DNA of 64,000 nt from Cliona cf. orientalis. Its lineage: Eukaryota > Porifera > Demospongiae > Clionaida > Clionaidae. The notes below the pieces were generated by a model, which saw only the letters and a program-made list of their open reading frames with translations, was not told the DNA's origin and did no database searches. The position numbers were made by a program, and so were the translations under genes. Position 1 is the first letter of the stretch. Every line of letters starts with the position of its first letter. Location of the stretch: the NCBI GenBank assembly GCA_963930775.1, contig OZ005703.1, forward strand, positions 7,812,001 through 7,876,000, read 5' to 3'. Positions 23,425 through 35,200 of this stretch are shown one piece after another.

Positions 23425-24268
23425 CACCAAAATTGCTAATTTTACCAACATTAATTGCCCTTTTCGCTGCCGTCACCTAAAGCACCAAAATTACTAATTT
23501 TACCAATTTTACCTTGTCGCTGCCGTCGCCTATAGTTCACCAAAATTACTAATTTTACCGATTTTACCCTTGTCGCTGCTGTCGCCTACAGCACCAAAAT
23601 TACTAATTTTACCAATTTTACCAACTTTACCAATTTTACCTTGTTGCTGCCGTCGCCTACAGTTCACCAAAATTACTAATTAATTTTTATCAATTTTACC
23701 CTGTCGCTGCCGTTGCCTACAGCTCACCAAAATTACTAATTTTACCAAGATTATCCTTATTGCTGCCGTCGCCTGTAGCACCAAAATTACTAATTTTACC
23801 GATTTTACCCTTGTCACTGCCGTCGTCTACAGCTCACCAAAATTATTTTAATTTTACCAATTTTACCTTGTCGCTGCCGTCACCTAAAGCACCAAAATTA
23901 CTAATTTTACCAAGATTACCCCTATTGCTGCCGTCGCCTGTAGCACCAAAATTACTAATTTTACCGATTTTACCTTGTCACTGCCGTCACCTACAGCACC
24001 AAAATTACTAATTTTACCAATTTTACCTTGTCACTGCCGTCACCTACAGCACCAAAATTACTAATTTTACCAATTTTACCAACTTTACCGATTTTACCTT
24101 GTCACTGCCATCGCCTACAGCACCAAAATTACTAATTTTACCAATTAAATTTTTACCAACTTTACCACCTACAGTTCACCAAAATTGCTAATTTACCAAT
24201 TTTACCAACATTACTCTTTTCGCTGCCGTCACCTAAAGCACCATAATTACTAATTTTACCAATTTTAC
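23425..24268 (+). repeat. Minisatellite array 2, intergenic
   Basis: About a dozen degenerate units related to the REXO1-intron array, in reverse-complement orientation. Each has CACCAAAATTACTAATTTTA, runs of TTTTACC(A/G)A, then CTTGTCGCTGCCGTCGCCTA. Unit length varies because the number of 9-bp TTTTACCNA subrepeats changes. It is bounded left by dispersed repeat copy B and right by copy C. Confidence 0.88.
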
Positions 24269-24270
24269 CT

Positions 24271-24500
24271 ATTGGGGCTAGACGGTGTCAGGGGTATCCC
24301 CTTTGGCACCTGCAGCTGAAAACTGCACATGGTCCTGGGCATATTATATGGCTTAGGGGTCGCCCAGGTTCCTCCCTTGAATACCCCCCATCCCTGGAAG
24401 CATGCCTGCGGTAATGTCCGCAGTGTACTCCATACAGATCACCGAAGCTGCGGCGACTTGGCCCGAGGGGAGGGATGATTGGGACTATGTTTTTCTTCCA
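24271..24500. repeat. Dispersed repeat, copy C, fragment
   Basis: Matches the right half of copies A and B, from GGGGCTAGACGGTGTCAGGG to GGGAGGGATGATTGG. It lies in the same orientation as copy B and directly abuts the minisatellite. Its minus strand again reads TMCSFQLQVP. Confidence 0.75.
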
Positions 24501-24868
24501 CTACAAGTATGTTTGGACGGGAAACTATTTTATTATAATATTGATGGCCTAATATTATTAGAGTGTACACTCTATATCTACCCCAATCACACAAAATAAA
24601 TGCCATGAGTGATTTTTAGCATAAAATTAATTAATGTCATGTATACAATTATCTCCTAAGCTTTATATTTATACATGTAATATACAGCTGGCTTACAAAG
24701 GGTCTGTCTAGCTAAAAGCATCAAACACTGCATTTGTAGTCAAAAAAGAATGATATATAGCATAGTTGCAGTTCGTACGAACTATGACTAAAAAAAAACT
24801 TGATTTTGAGAGAAACGAAAAAAGATTGTACGTGGGGTGAGCGATTGGCAGTTTTTGTATTTTGGCGA
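24501..24868. other. AT-rich 3' flank of transgelin
   Basis: No gene seen. It presumably contains the transgelin 3' UTR and polyadenylation site on the minus strand. Confidence 0.4.
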
Positions 24869-26777
24869 TTATTGAGCTTTGGGGTCATAGATTTGTCGTG
24901 TCTGACCGTAGGCGGTCATTCCTGCTTGACTGGCGACCTGGTTGGTTCCCATCTGAAGGCCAATTATGTTCCTTCCCTCCTTTTGCTTCTGTTCATCAAA
25001 CTGGCGAGGGTTTGCCTCCGCCTCCTTTGGTCCAAGTGTGGGACCTGCAAAGCCCTTCTTCTGGGCTTTTCTACCAAGAGCAATGATAGTGGAAAGAGCC
25101 TGTGAGTGAGAGACAGAGATAGAGAGGGGGGGGGGGGGAGAGGGAGGGAGAAAGATTGTGAAACCCCTGACTTTTATGAGCTAAAATTGTAGTATAGAAC
25201 ATATTGCTGTTACCATAGAATCATTTTGTCATATTATTGCTGTTACCATAGAGTCGTTTTGTCTACAAACCTGTTACATGGCACTACTAACAATACTCTA
25301 AGTGTTACTAATGGGTGTTGGCTGTACCAGTACAAATGGAGACTTGATTACAGAGCAAAAATTCATGTACCCTCCTACTCTACACATCAACCACATCAAA
25401 CACCACTAATTACAAGATTAGTACGACATTGTGTATACAGCACAGTAATGGAACTCTAGGACTGACTGGCCTAGGGCTGGAGCTGGAGAGCATGTGTAAT
25501 GAGCTAAGTAATTGGCCCTAACAAGTCAATTATGCCTCAGTCAACACACAAACCCATCAATCGTGTATAAAATTAATGCGGCACCAGAATGGCTGCTCAT
25601 ATTTTTATGGATTTGAACAAAGCTAGCTCTTATATGGTTCCACCATCGATATAATACCACAACCATTTATAATAATATGATAGTTGTGGTTTTGGAGTCA
25701 TCTTTCCAAATTCATAATCTTGAATTAACCTCTAAAGGAGGGAAGCCACAATTACGTACATCATCTACATTGTGTATGCAAAAGGCAACCCTTCCAATCA
25801 ATATGCCTATCTACATAATATTTTATAGCTATACCTTCAGAAATTCTGAAGGCTTTCACAATCATTCCTTGTGGTCAGTGACCCCAATCGGATGATTAGA
25901 CCATCACAATTATTTTGTATGAAAACTGTGGTCAACCATGCATCCCATCCCAATGCACAACTCAATCAGATCAAGGAGTCTAAACAAACTGTATTGACAT
26001 AGCTTCCTGGGGCTGAGTGATACAATGTCAGTAGCATATTTGAGGTTACTAATGCATGATATAGTTAGTCTCTGACTCTCACCATGTTCTGGTCACCAGC
26101 TTGTTTCTCATAGATGTCCAGCGTCACACAGCAATCCTTCTCTGTCAGGCCGTACTTCTTGCAGCCTTCAATGAAAGCACCAACTGCTTCCATCTAGAAG
26201 TATAGTAGATCAATAATTTTAAAGTTGAATAATTCGGTTTCTTAAAATTATTACCAGTGAACTGATTTTCAAGGGAGGGGGGCAAGCCCCCTGGCCCCCT
26301 GAAATAAGCTGATTATACATTACTGTACCTGTTTGAAGGGAGCAATGGAAGGTGTTTCTAGCTTTAGGTTAACTGTGCCGGGCTCAAGCTTGTTGATGAG
26401 TCGACAGAGGTAGGCGCCGTCGTGAACAAACTCCCAGAAGTCTCCGACAATCTCTTCCCCAGTGACCGCTTCCATCCATCCCTTGGCCTTGGCCTCATCC
26501 TCAAGGGAGTAGCTAGCCTCCCTCTGCAGGCAGCGGTAGCAAGCAATCAATGATAAATCAGTAGGAGTTTAGTAATTATGTCACTAACTATAACAGCTAA
26601 CATTTCAACAATACTGTAATACCCATCAGATATCGAAATTTATCATGAGGTCATAAAAATGCCAGAATCATGCTATCCTGGGCTTTGGATCTCTCTTTTG
26701 TTATTATTACGATAATGTTCACTCACCTTTTTCTGCATATCAGCATTGATTCCTGACTTTGCTGCTCTATTGGCCAT
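24869..26777 (-). CDS. Transgelin/calponin-like actin-binding protein, 195 aa
   Basis: Four exons, 26777-26727, 26523-26329, 26193-26083 and 25099-24869, give 195 residues, close to vertebrate transgelins (201). MANRAAKSGINADMQKK leads into one type-3 calponin homology domain (residues about 25-135). Key segments are GDFWEFVHDGAYLCRLINKL, FKQMEAVGAFIEGCKKYGL and VTLDIYEKQAGDQNM. A single calponin-type repeat follows near the C-terminus (IIGLQMGTNQVASQAGMTAY, GQTRQIYD). It should bind F-actin in the cytoplasm; in an animal without true smooth muscle it would serve contractile pinacocytes or general cytoskeleton. Which transgelin or calponin paralogue it corresponds to cannot be decided. Confidence 0.9.
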
Positions 26778-27896
26778 TTTCTTTCTCTACTGTATTTACA
26801 GCTACCAAACTATAGCCACACTGCACACGTGCTGCACACACAACACTTCACTTGAGCTACAGACTCTCTAGTGACAACTGGTGGTTGGCAAGTCCAGTAC
26901 ACAGCTCTTATAATACCATCCACCAGGGCCTGCAGAAATCAGTACACAGGATCTTATGCGATGCTTCAGGAATGCCTTGAAAGGAATGCCACTAAAGGAA
27001 ACCCACATTGTTCGTAGCAAATTCCATTACTGTCGAGCAGCTGCATTCTTTGAGGTCTTTGGCAATTAGCCGCCAGCTCCGACAGCTGCCAAGAACCAGA
27101 CCGGCCATATCTTGCAGTCTTTTGCTATGGTACATGTATGTGTGTGTGTGTGTGTTCTAATACATGCAAGGGTGGTCAAGGTTTGCCCTTTAATGGTAAA
27201 AAACGGAGCCGCAGATCTGTGATGTGGTTTTTGTGTGTGGTGGAATGCTCCCACTATGCCAAGGCCCACAGCTTATTACACACATTCTACATACATGCAT
27301 GTACCGGCATCATGATCAGGTACCATGCATACCATATAGAATACTATTATGACCAATGATCACAATAATGTCGTACATAGTAGGGCAACGATTGTGGACT
27401 TTTATAGTAGAGAGGAGAGTGTGAGGGGAGTTTTGATATTCGAGCAGCTGTTTTACTACTGAGTATAGTAATCTCATTATCCCATTCACTGCACTAATAA
27501 TAATTGTGTAGTATATAGTAGCTTTAGTGCTTTATGATAAATTTGAAGTAGGCGTAGATACGGGGATATAATGCTTGATTGTCTCGTCAGGACCAGGGCC
27601 TTTGTCTTTTAGCTGCAACACAGCACATACATAAATAGGAACAACGGTTTCTTCTCATAATTATGAGTGATTAGTGCGGGGCTCACCCCAATTATTATAA
27701 AAAGTTACATGTAAGTGACCAGAAATAAATAACGTAATGTAATGGAAAGAAAAGTAAGTACCAGTGACAATAAAAGGAATGGTGTAATAATAATACCGAA
27801 TAATACATGTGTAAGTAATTTGTTGTGGTTAACAAAAATCAAACAATAATTATTATCAGCTCTCCCCCCCTGTCGTTAAAAAGGTTCTTTCTGTCG
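26778..27896. other. Intergenic, transgelin promoter and INPP5K-like 3' flank
   Basis: The 1.1-kb interval has a (GT)n run at 27137-27153 and AT-rich stretches. A patch at about 26931-27069 (+) has an open frame ending in YCRAAAFFEVFGN-stop that looks coding-like but matches no gene I recognise and has no identifiable upstream exon. Confidence 0.4.
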
Positions 27897-29375
27897 TTAA
27901 TTAGTGTTAACGGGCAAGTCGACAAGTCGAAATATGGGGCTCATGCCAAGTACAGTCTTTGTTATGTTGGAGACGTAGATGAGTATATACATGCCGGCCT
28001 CTAGTGGGACCTGCTCGGGGGACAGCTGCCTTGAGTACCTGCGGTCCTTCCCCGACCTTCCTCTACTGGCCGGGGTGTAGATCCAGAAGGCATAATCTCT
28101 CTCGTAGCTACCAAAGTCCGCTGGATAGAGACCAATCCAGTCGAAAAAGGAGATGTCCGTCCCCGCGACTACATCAAACTCTATCACTCCCTTCACCCCA
28201 GCTACCCACTCATGAAGAGAGAAGACTATCCTTGGAACGTAATTGCTGATGTCGACAGATACTGTCATGCCGGCACTGACCGCCTTGTGATCGCTGATCC
28301 GGGGCTGCATATGCATACCATAGTAGCTGGGAGTGAATATCGAGCGAGGCTCAGGATCGGTGATTTTCGGTAACCGACGCTCGTGAGTGAACCAGAGGAT
28401 GCGATCGCACCAAGCGGGGGCCCTCCCCTTGCCCCCGTCGTTATAGTTATCGGTTCCCGGCTCGTACTTGTAGCTGGGGTAGAAGTCAAGAGGCATTTCC
28501 ATGAAACAGAATAACTTAGATGGACTATCTTCCCCCTTTATCTGCTCCAGTCGTAGCTGGTCTAGGTCGATGAGATTGCTAGCCTTACGGCTCTCAAGAA
28601 TATCCACCACTTCATTAAAACTCTTCCCATCCAATCGAAAGTTCAGGTCACCAAACAGCACGACGATGTCATGATCCATGATGAAACAGGACGGGCACTG
28701 ATATGCCTCAAACGCTTGCTTGGCGAATATCTCCTGGAGCTCTTCGACACGACGCTCGTTATTTTCATTATGTGGTACCAGATGGCAGTTGGTGAAACAC
28801 AAGCTTACATCGCCGAGGTTAAAGCGCACACTCGACGCCCCCTTGTTCCCGAGCCACCCACTGAAACCTGTCTTGGTCGAACAAGTAGCCACGCCGTAGA
28901 TATAACATAAAAGTGGTCGCTTCACAAACACCATCGTTAAGATACCAAGCAGGCGTAGGGTAGAGAGACGAGCAAAGCCTTTCTGACAGACATATTTGCT
29001 GAAGGTCTCGACGTGTGGATCCTTCCCCACTAAAGGGACGTTTGAAGCTACGGCGTCCTGGATGCTCTGGTAGGCCTCCTGTAGCCCCACTACTATGATG
29101 TCAGACTCCCTACACACATTGTCGAGCATGTGGCTCTCCTGCGGAAGGAATAAGCTCTCCACATCGTGCGCGGAGACGGTAGCGGAGGCGACGTTCCATG
29201 TCAAGACGTGGATTTTGAAGCCGCTGTACTCGATGCGACGGGTTAGTGTATATTTTCGCGACTTTGGTGGGACTTCCGAGATGCCTGGGTCTTCTTTTAC
29301 ACTATTAAATTTGTCACTCTCATCTTGTTTCGTCACCGAGTTCCGTCTATAGTCTTCTTCGCCAATGGCGGCCAT
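27897..29375 (-). CDS. Inositol polyphosphate 5-phosphatase, INPP5K/SKIP-like, 492 aa, intronless
   Basis: Single exon. ATG 29375 is chosen because its context (AAAATGGCC) is strong and the product then begins MAAIGEED; an in-frame ATG at 29435 would add 20 residues. The catalytic domain spans about residues 53-370: motifs GDLNFR (242-247), PAWCDRILW (320-328) and SDHKAV (361-366), plus LTWN and VGLQE near the start. A SKICH domain follows at about 381-482, with FFDWIGLYPADF and YAFWIYTP. This two-domain layout is that of INPP5K/SKIP and PIPP, which hydrolyse the 5-phosphate of PI(4,5)P2 and PI(3,4,5)P3; the short form favours INPP5K. It lies 113 bp downstream of FBXW9 on the same strand. Absence of introns is exceptional here. 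Confidence 0.88.
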   Translation of the reverse strand: MAAIGEEDYRRNSVTKQDESDKFNSVKEDPGISEVPPKSRKYTLTRRIEYSGFKIHVLTWNVASATVSAHDVESLFLPQESHMLDNVCRESDIIVVGLQEAYQSIQDAVASNVPLVGKDPHVETFSKYVCQKGFARLSTLRLLGILTMVFVKRPLLCYIYGVATCSTKTGFSGWLGNKGASSVRFNLGDVSLCFTNCHLVPHNENNERRVEELQEIFAKQAFEAYQCPSCFIMDHDIVVLFGDLNFRLDGKSFNEVVDILESRKASNLIDLDQLRLEQIKGEDSPSKLFCFMEMPLDFYPSYKYEPGTDNYNDGGKGRAPAWCDRILWFTHERRLPKITDPEPRSIFTPSYYGMHMQPRISDHKAVSAGMTVSVDISNYVPRIVFSLHEWVAGVKGVIEFDVVAGTDISFFDWIGLYPADFGSYERDYAFWIYTPASRGRSGKDRRYSRQLSPEQVPLEAGMYILIYVSNITKTVLGMSPIFRLVDLPVNTN

Positions 29376-29488
29376 TTTGCTCGCTTTCAATATTACGTTA
29401 AATTCCCCAACGATTTTCGAACAATTAGAACACAATTTTGAGCGGGAAATCTGAAAAGGACATGATAAATATGTGCAATGCAGTGAAG

Positions 29489-31964
29489 CTATACAATGCT
29501 ACCAGTAACACTGTGCGTCCACAAAGAAACGTTTCTGTCACCACCAGCTACTGCTAGAGTGTTTCTACTGAAGTCCAGTCCAGTGGGAGCACTGGTTCTC
29601 TGTTCCAAGGTACAGAGGAGGTCATGGCTGCCTCCAGGTGAGTGAAGTAGGACCTGGCCATCCTTTGAGGCTGTGACAACCATCCCCAGGTTGTAAAGAA
29701 CACTGGTAATGCTCTGCTGGTGAGTACTTTCAAGTATCTGCGGTGGGATGGGGTGGAAGAAGGTCATCAGTGCAGAATGTGGCGTGCAGTTTATCAATTT
29801 TAGTGATAATTATTATGACATTTTGTTAATTTTTGTGCTCTTAAACTTTAGCCTTGTCCCAGTCCCATTCCAATTTTTTCCCACAATATCAGTTTTTCCT
29901 TGGGAACAAGCTGCATTATTATAGTTGTTGTCATGTACTAAAGCCCTTCCGTGTGATTCTATACCCGGCCTCTAAGGCTGCCAATGTGTGTAGGTTCCTT
30001 TGGCACTTACAGAGAGCTCTTTCAGTGTTCTCTGTGAGCTGTCGTAGGTGATCACTTCTGTCCCCGAAGCAACAGCTAGCACTCCATAGTTCAGGTGGAG
30101 AGAGGGAATCACATTTGGCAGCTGAAGAAAAGTAGAAAAAAGTTAGCTTGATCCTTCCGGGGCCATCCCTATTCAGTTCAAAATAATTAAGAATGGTGTA
30201 TATACCCTTTTGTTTGCAGGTACTAAATTTAACGAAATTAGTGATTTGCCTAATTTTCGCTAATATTAAAATTTTCAACATTTACGAATAAATAGAATGT
30301 TATTTTCAAAAATCGCTAAAATGAGTACCCGCTAAACGCACTATTCCAAAATCCACTAAGATTTGTACCCACAAATAATCGTAGCCCTAAGGTATATAGG
30401 TATATAGGCCAGATAATAATATAGCCAAAAACTGGAAGAGAAGCTTTTATAATTTCTACAGAGAAGGCCATGAAATTGAAGTACTACTAGGCATACTATT
30501 ACTGCTGCTTACTTGTAGTTTCTGCATTAGTCTCTGTGCCCTGAGGTCCCAGACACAGAGAGTCTTGTCCTCACTGCCAGAGTAGACGACGCCATTGCTG
30601 GCAGCTACACACAGCACTGGTTTGGAGTGCTCATGGTGGAAGTGCTGCACAGAGACGGGCGTCCGCAAGTCCATTACTCTGACGTGTTTATCATAGCAGC
30701 TGGAAATCAGCTGATCTCTCTCCGGTATGCATAAGGAGAGCACGGCTGCCTTGTGATGACCCCTGGGCAGGAGATCAAGAATGATTGCTATTATTATTGT
30801 TCCAGTAAACCTATGCAGACTCGAGCAACACAGATCAACTATCGTAAATCGCAAATATTTCGCTGTTAAAATATTTTTGGACAGCCTGGCTTGTACAAAA
30901 ATTAAACGCACGAAAATACATGCGCAATATTAACGATAATACGGTACAGGGTCGTTTGTCCAAAAATTATTTAACGCAAAAATTTATCACATGAAATATT
31001 TTAGACTCGAAATATTAGCGATTTACAGTAATTGCCACACAGGGGAGGGACATATGGAGAGTGCCTAACATAATATACTCGAAGGTACAACTGAAAATCT
31101 CCATCTATTATACTTTTTCACTACCTTAATCAGATGCTTTAAAAATTAATTATGCTGCAGTATCACTTACTTTATGTTAGCTACTTCTTTGCTGACAGTG
31201 ACATCCCAGACTTTGATCTGATGATCCCACGCTCCAGAACACAGCAATTGGGGGCGGTGCTCCTCATCCGATGCCAAAGACCACACCCACCCCTGAAAAA
31301 AAACGGCTCATAATAATATTATAACAATGGTATATCAGCTGTTTGGCCGACTCAAATTCTCCTCTAGTAACATAGTCATACTTTGTGTCCAGATAGTGTT
31401 GTCCCGGTGAATGATCTCATGCTCCGCCCATTGGCCACACCCTCCATGTCCTCTGATCTCCGTCTCCAGAGGTAGACCATGGAGTCTCTTGATCCTGCAG
31501 CTATGATAGCATTGGCTCCGTGCAGGGTGGGATGCATCAGGTGAACACAGTCAAGACCACCAACTGCCCCTGTAATAATTAGTACAAAATAGACAACCAT
31601 CACAACAATCACCAACACCATACCATAAAAATTTGCTCACCAAAAGTATGAAGTCAAATTCTCTAAACTTAATAAAACTTCTCTCACCTGTGAGTGAGTT
31701 TAGAGTTAGTCTCCCATTCACACCAGCAAGAGCAAACTCGCTCTGTATACACCCCTCCTGCCATTCACGAAGTCCTGCGCGATCTTTTAGAGGCTGAGAG
31801 CCGGATAATTGCACGTAGCGAGTCTTCCAGTACCAAGGAGTAGCCACCAGATCACGAAACTGCTTGCAAACCAGAGGAATCTGCGTCACTAGAGTTTGCG
31901 AGGGGAGGCGCGAAAATATCATGAGCAGTATCTCTGTCGGGATGTCTAGAATATGCAGCGTCAT
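29489..31964 (-). CDS. FBXW9: F-box/WD-repeat protein, FBXW9-like, 398 aa
   Basis: Six exons, 31964-31688, 31569-31382, 31292-31171, 30762-30513, 30121-30011 and 29737-29489, give 398 residues. An F-box occupies residues about 5-45 (LDIPTEILLMIFSRLPSQTL...WYWKTRY). WD repeats follow: GSRDSMVYLWRR, SGAWDHQIKVWD, SCYDKHVRVMDLR, SGSEDKTLCVWDLR and two weaker blades ending VAGGDRNVSLWT. F-box proteins bind SKP1 and bring substrates to the SCF ubiquitin ligase; the WD propeller selects substrate. Order and spacing fit FBXW9; other FBXW members are possible. The first in-frame ATG (31964) is used. It shares a 243-bp promoter with CCDC93. Two introns carry foldback elements. Confidence 0.82.
30203..30394. 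mobile_element. 192-bp foldback element, family shared with 42366-42576
   Basis: Matches 42366-42576 in the same orientation over its length, including TTTGTTTGC near the left end and ATAATCGTAGCCCTAAGGTA at the right. It lies in an FBXW9 intron. Termini TACCCTT and TACCTTA (other strand) are inverted repeats. Confidence 0.7.
30838..31030. mobile_element. About 190-bp foldback element, related to 48649-48834
   Basis: Inverted ends GTAAATCGCAAATATTTCG and, on the other strand, GTAAATCGCTAATATTTCG (18 of 19 match). Internal sequence shares ACGCAAAAATTTAT and TGAAATATTTTA with the element at 48649. It lies in FBXW9 intron 3. Confidence 0.65.
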
Positions 31965-32207
31965 GGTCTCACTGCGTTGAGATCTCGAGATTGGACTGGA
32001 GAAGAATCTGCATGCAGTCTTCACACACCACCAGTTTTTATCTGCATTTTATTCTATTTATAGCCTACCAACAAATGACGTTATGCAAATGGTGACACGT
32101 GTACGTGCGCATGCGCAATATGCAAATAAAAAAAATTACTTGCATAATGGGTTAAAATAAAATAAATACTGTCACGTGCATTTGGAGAACATCAATCGAG
32201 AAAAAGA
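31965..32207. promoter_or_regulatory. Bidirectional promoter, FBXW9 / CCDC93, with NRF1 palindrome
   Basis: The 243 bp between divergent starts contain a perfect 12-bp palindrome TGCGCATGCGCA at 32106-32117, the NRF1 consensus. CACGTG-like elements lie at 32095 and 32174. Confidence 0.65.
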
Positions 32208-35200
32208 TGTTTGCAGAAGCGACGAAGAAAGCTGCTGGTGCTCGATTTAAGAAGCGTCAGATCGATTCAGAAGGCCAAGAAATCGAGGTGAGACTTGCTT
32301 GATCGCTAAGGATCATTCATATAGTCGTGTTGAGACGATTTCGACCACGCCCCTCTCCTCAATCATTGTACTGCAGTATGATGTTCGTGAAGACGAGGAG
32401 CAAAATGTGAAGCTGACAGAGTGTATTGACCTGCTATTGGCAGCTGGCTATTTCAGGGCGAGAATTAAGGGACTTACTCCTTTTGATAAGGTTTGCAAGT
32501 ACACATCTGACTGGCCTGGGGGTACAAGAGACAAATAAAATTTTATTTTGTGTGTAGATTGTTGGTGGTATGACCTGGTGCTTGCAGACCTGCAACTTTG
32601 ATGTCGATGTTGATCTTCTCTTCCAGGAGAATTCGACCATTGGCCAAAAGATGTAAGCCACTCGTGATCATCAATGCGGTGCTGCTTATAATTACTTGCC
32701 CCCCCCCCCCATAATTATTATACACACCCCCACACATTCTCACCATTAGTGCGCTGACGGAGAAGATAGTGGCCGTCCTCCCTCGGATGCGCTGTCCCCA
32801 TCGCCTCGAACCTCACCAGATCCAGGGTCTCGACTTCATCCACATCTTCCCCGTGATCCAGTGGCTGGTGAAGCTGGCCATTGCAACGCGAGAGGAGATG
32901 GGCGACTACATCAGAGCTTTCTCGGAGTCACAGTTCAGCAAGGAGCATAAGACGTCAGAGGTAAGGAAAAATGCATAATAAGTTCGTTTATTTAGAGTAG
33001 GGAGAATTCTAGAGATAATATACGGGTATTCATATGGATTTTTGCAATTTCAGGATCTTGATTTTGAGTCTCGTAAGGAGAAAGCAGTGGCCTCTCTGAG
33101 CGATGTAGAGGTCAGTTACCTGTGCCTTATTTCTTATTGCTACACTAATTTTTTTTCTTCTATTTCTTTTAATTAGAATGTGTACAAGCCTCAGCGTCGC
33201 TACCGTAGGCCGGTGTCTGTCCAGTATGGTGACGAAGAGAGTCAGGTACACTCCACCCTGCTGGAGTATGGACGCAGGTATGGACTTGGCAGAACCATCA
33301 AAACTGACCAGGTTAGCATAATAAAAAATATCCCTATATGAAATCTTGTGCATGCAACATGCATGTTACTAGCTCTTACATGTACATACATGTTTACCTT
33401 AACATGCCTGTACCATGAATGCTATATTATTTTATGTACATACATGTATTATGTCATTGCTATTGTTTCTAGGATGCTGCTAAGGAGAAAAAGAAGAAGG
33501 CTTTATCTAGCAAGCTTGGGGGATCATCCGCAGAAGAGGAATCGGACGCCAGAGCTGACGAGGAGCGTCGAATCAAAGCGCTAATGAAAGGGATGGCCCA
33601 GGCTGAGGGAGATGAGATGTTCGTATCAACAGCTGCCGTGGGGTCGATCGTTGGACTCCAGTCCGCCGAGATTCTACAGATGGCGTCCGAATACGAGGAA
33701 AAGAGGGCGGATCTAGCCGCTGGGAAGAAGCCAGACAAGGCCAGTGGAGTACAGGCACACAAGAGGATGGTAGCTGCACTTGAGAAACAGATAGCTATAC
33801 AGGAGAAGAAGTGTGAAGAGGTGAGAAAGAGAGAGAGAGAGAGGGAGGGGAGGAGGGAGAGTGGTCCATAAAAATTGATTCATTCTTCAGGTTCAAGGTC
33901 GTCATGACGAACTCTATGAGCTCTATGTAGCTGCTCAGCAGAAACTTGAAGCGGTAAGTTTAGGGTTAAAAAGATAAGTACCATCATATTCTCTGTGCAT
34001 TATAGGTGGAGGCCTACAGCCAGAAAATAGCTGAAGAGATGGAGAAGCTCAATGAAATGGAGACAGATGAAAATAGAGAGTGAGTCACTGTACCCTGTCA
34101 CTATACAAACTTGCATTGTATTGTTGTCACATGACCTGTGTGTAGGGTACTGCAGCAACTCAGAGCTCTAGTGGCAATGAACGAGAATTTGAAGAAACAA
34201 GAACAACAGTTCAAAGCGCACTGCAAGGTTGGTCAAGCAGTAGTGTTATTTATGAACTAAAACATCACCGCTTTTGTCCCCCACCCGCCAACAGGATGAG
34301 AAGGCTCGACTTGAAGAGGCCATAGCTCGTCTATCGTCTGGTTTTGACATAGAGGGAGGGGAGGAGGATGAGAGAATGGTGGCCATTAAACAACACCTGC
34401 AGGCTGACAGGGAGAAGCTTACCAAGATTAGAGCTCTGCTGGTAAAAACAAAAAGAATCCATCTCAGTTTATTGATGGGGAGGGTGTCTTGAGAGAAGTT
34501 ACCCCACTTCAGGAATTACTCACCGAAGGGCCTTAAAATTTAAGTGCTGATGACCTATCGTGATTCTTTGGCTGTGTGATTTTTTGGCTATTCTCTGTCT
34601 CTATTATAGGCTCGTAAGAATCGTGAGATAGCTTTGCTACAGCGTAAGATAGATGAGGTTCCATCTCGCACTGAGCTGGCCCAGTACCAGAGAAGGTTCA
34701 TCGAACTCTACAACCAAGGTAAAGGAACCTACACTGTACATGCATTATTATGAGCTGAAACATCTGACAGAAGCCAAAATAATGTGGTGATTTTTAAAAA
34801 ATTTTTCAGTGAATGCGACATTGACTGAGACGAGGCAGTTCTACACCCTCTACAACACACTGGAGGACCAGAAGGCATACATGGAGAAGGAGGTAGGACA
34901 GTGGCAAGGAGCGTGTCAGAGAGATGATTTAGTTTTAGCCATTCTCTCTCTCCCCCCTCTCTTTCTGCCCTTTGTTTTAGGTTGGAATCTTGAACAATAT
35001 CCATGAGAAATTCGACATGTGAGTATATTATTTATGCATTAATTTTGGAAGTTGATTTTCTGGTGTGTGTATATATGAGTATAATTATTATATTAGCATA
35101 CTGATAGCCTTGTGTCAATTATTATGGTGGTTGGTGTTTCCTCTTTTAGTGCCATGAGTACCGAGACGAACAAGAAGCTGTTCCTCCAACAAGTTGAGCA

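Noticed and set aside
29376-29488. Operon with spliced-leader trans-splicing between FBXW9 and the INPP5K-like gene
   Set aside because: There is a CCTTTTCAG before the INPP5K-like start, but no spliced-leader gene is visible and one such site is expected by chance.
31965-32024. Extended FBXW9 N-terminus to 32024
   Set aside because: The extension begins with GTG, not ATG. ATG 31964 directly precedes the F-box.
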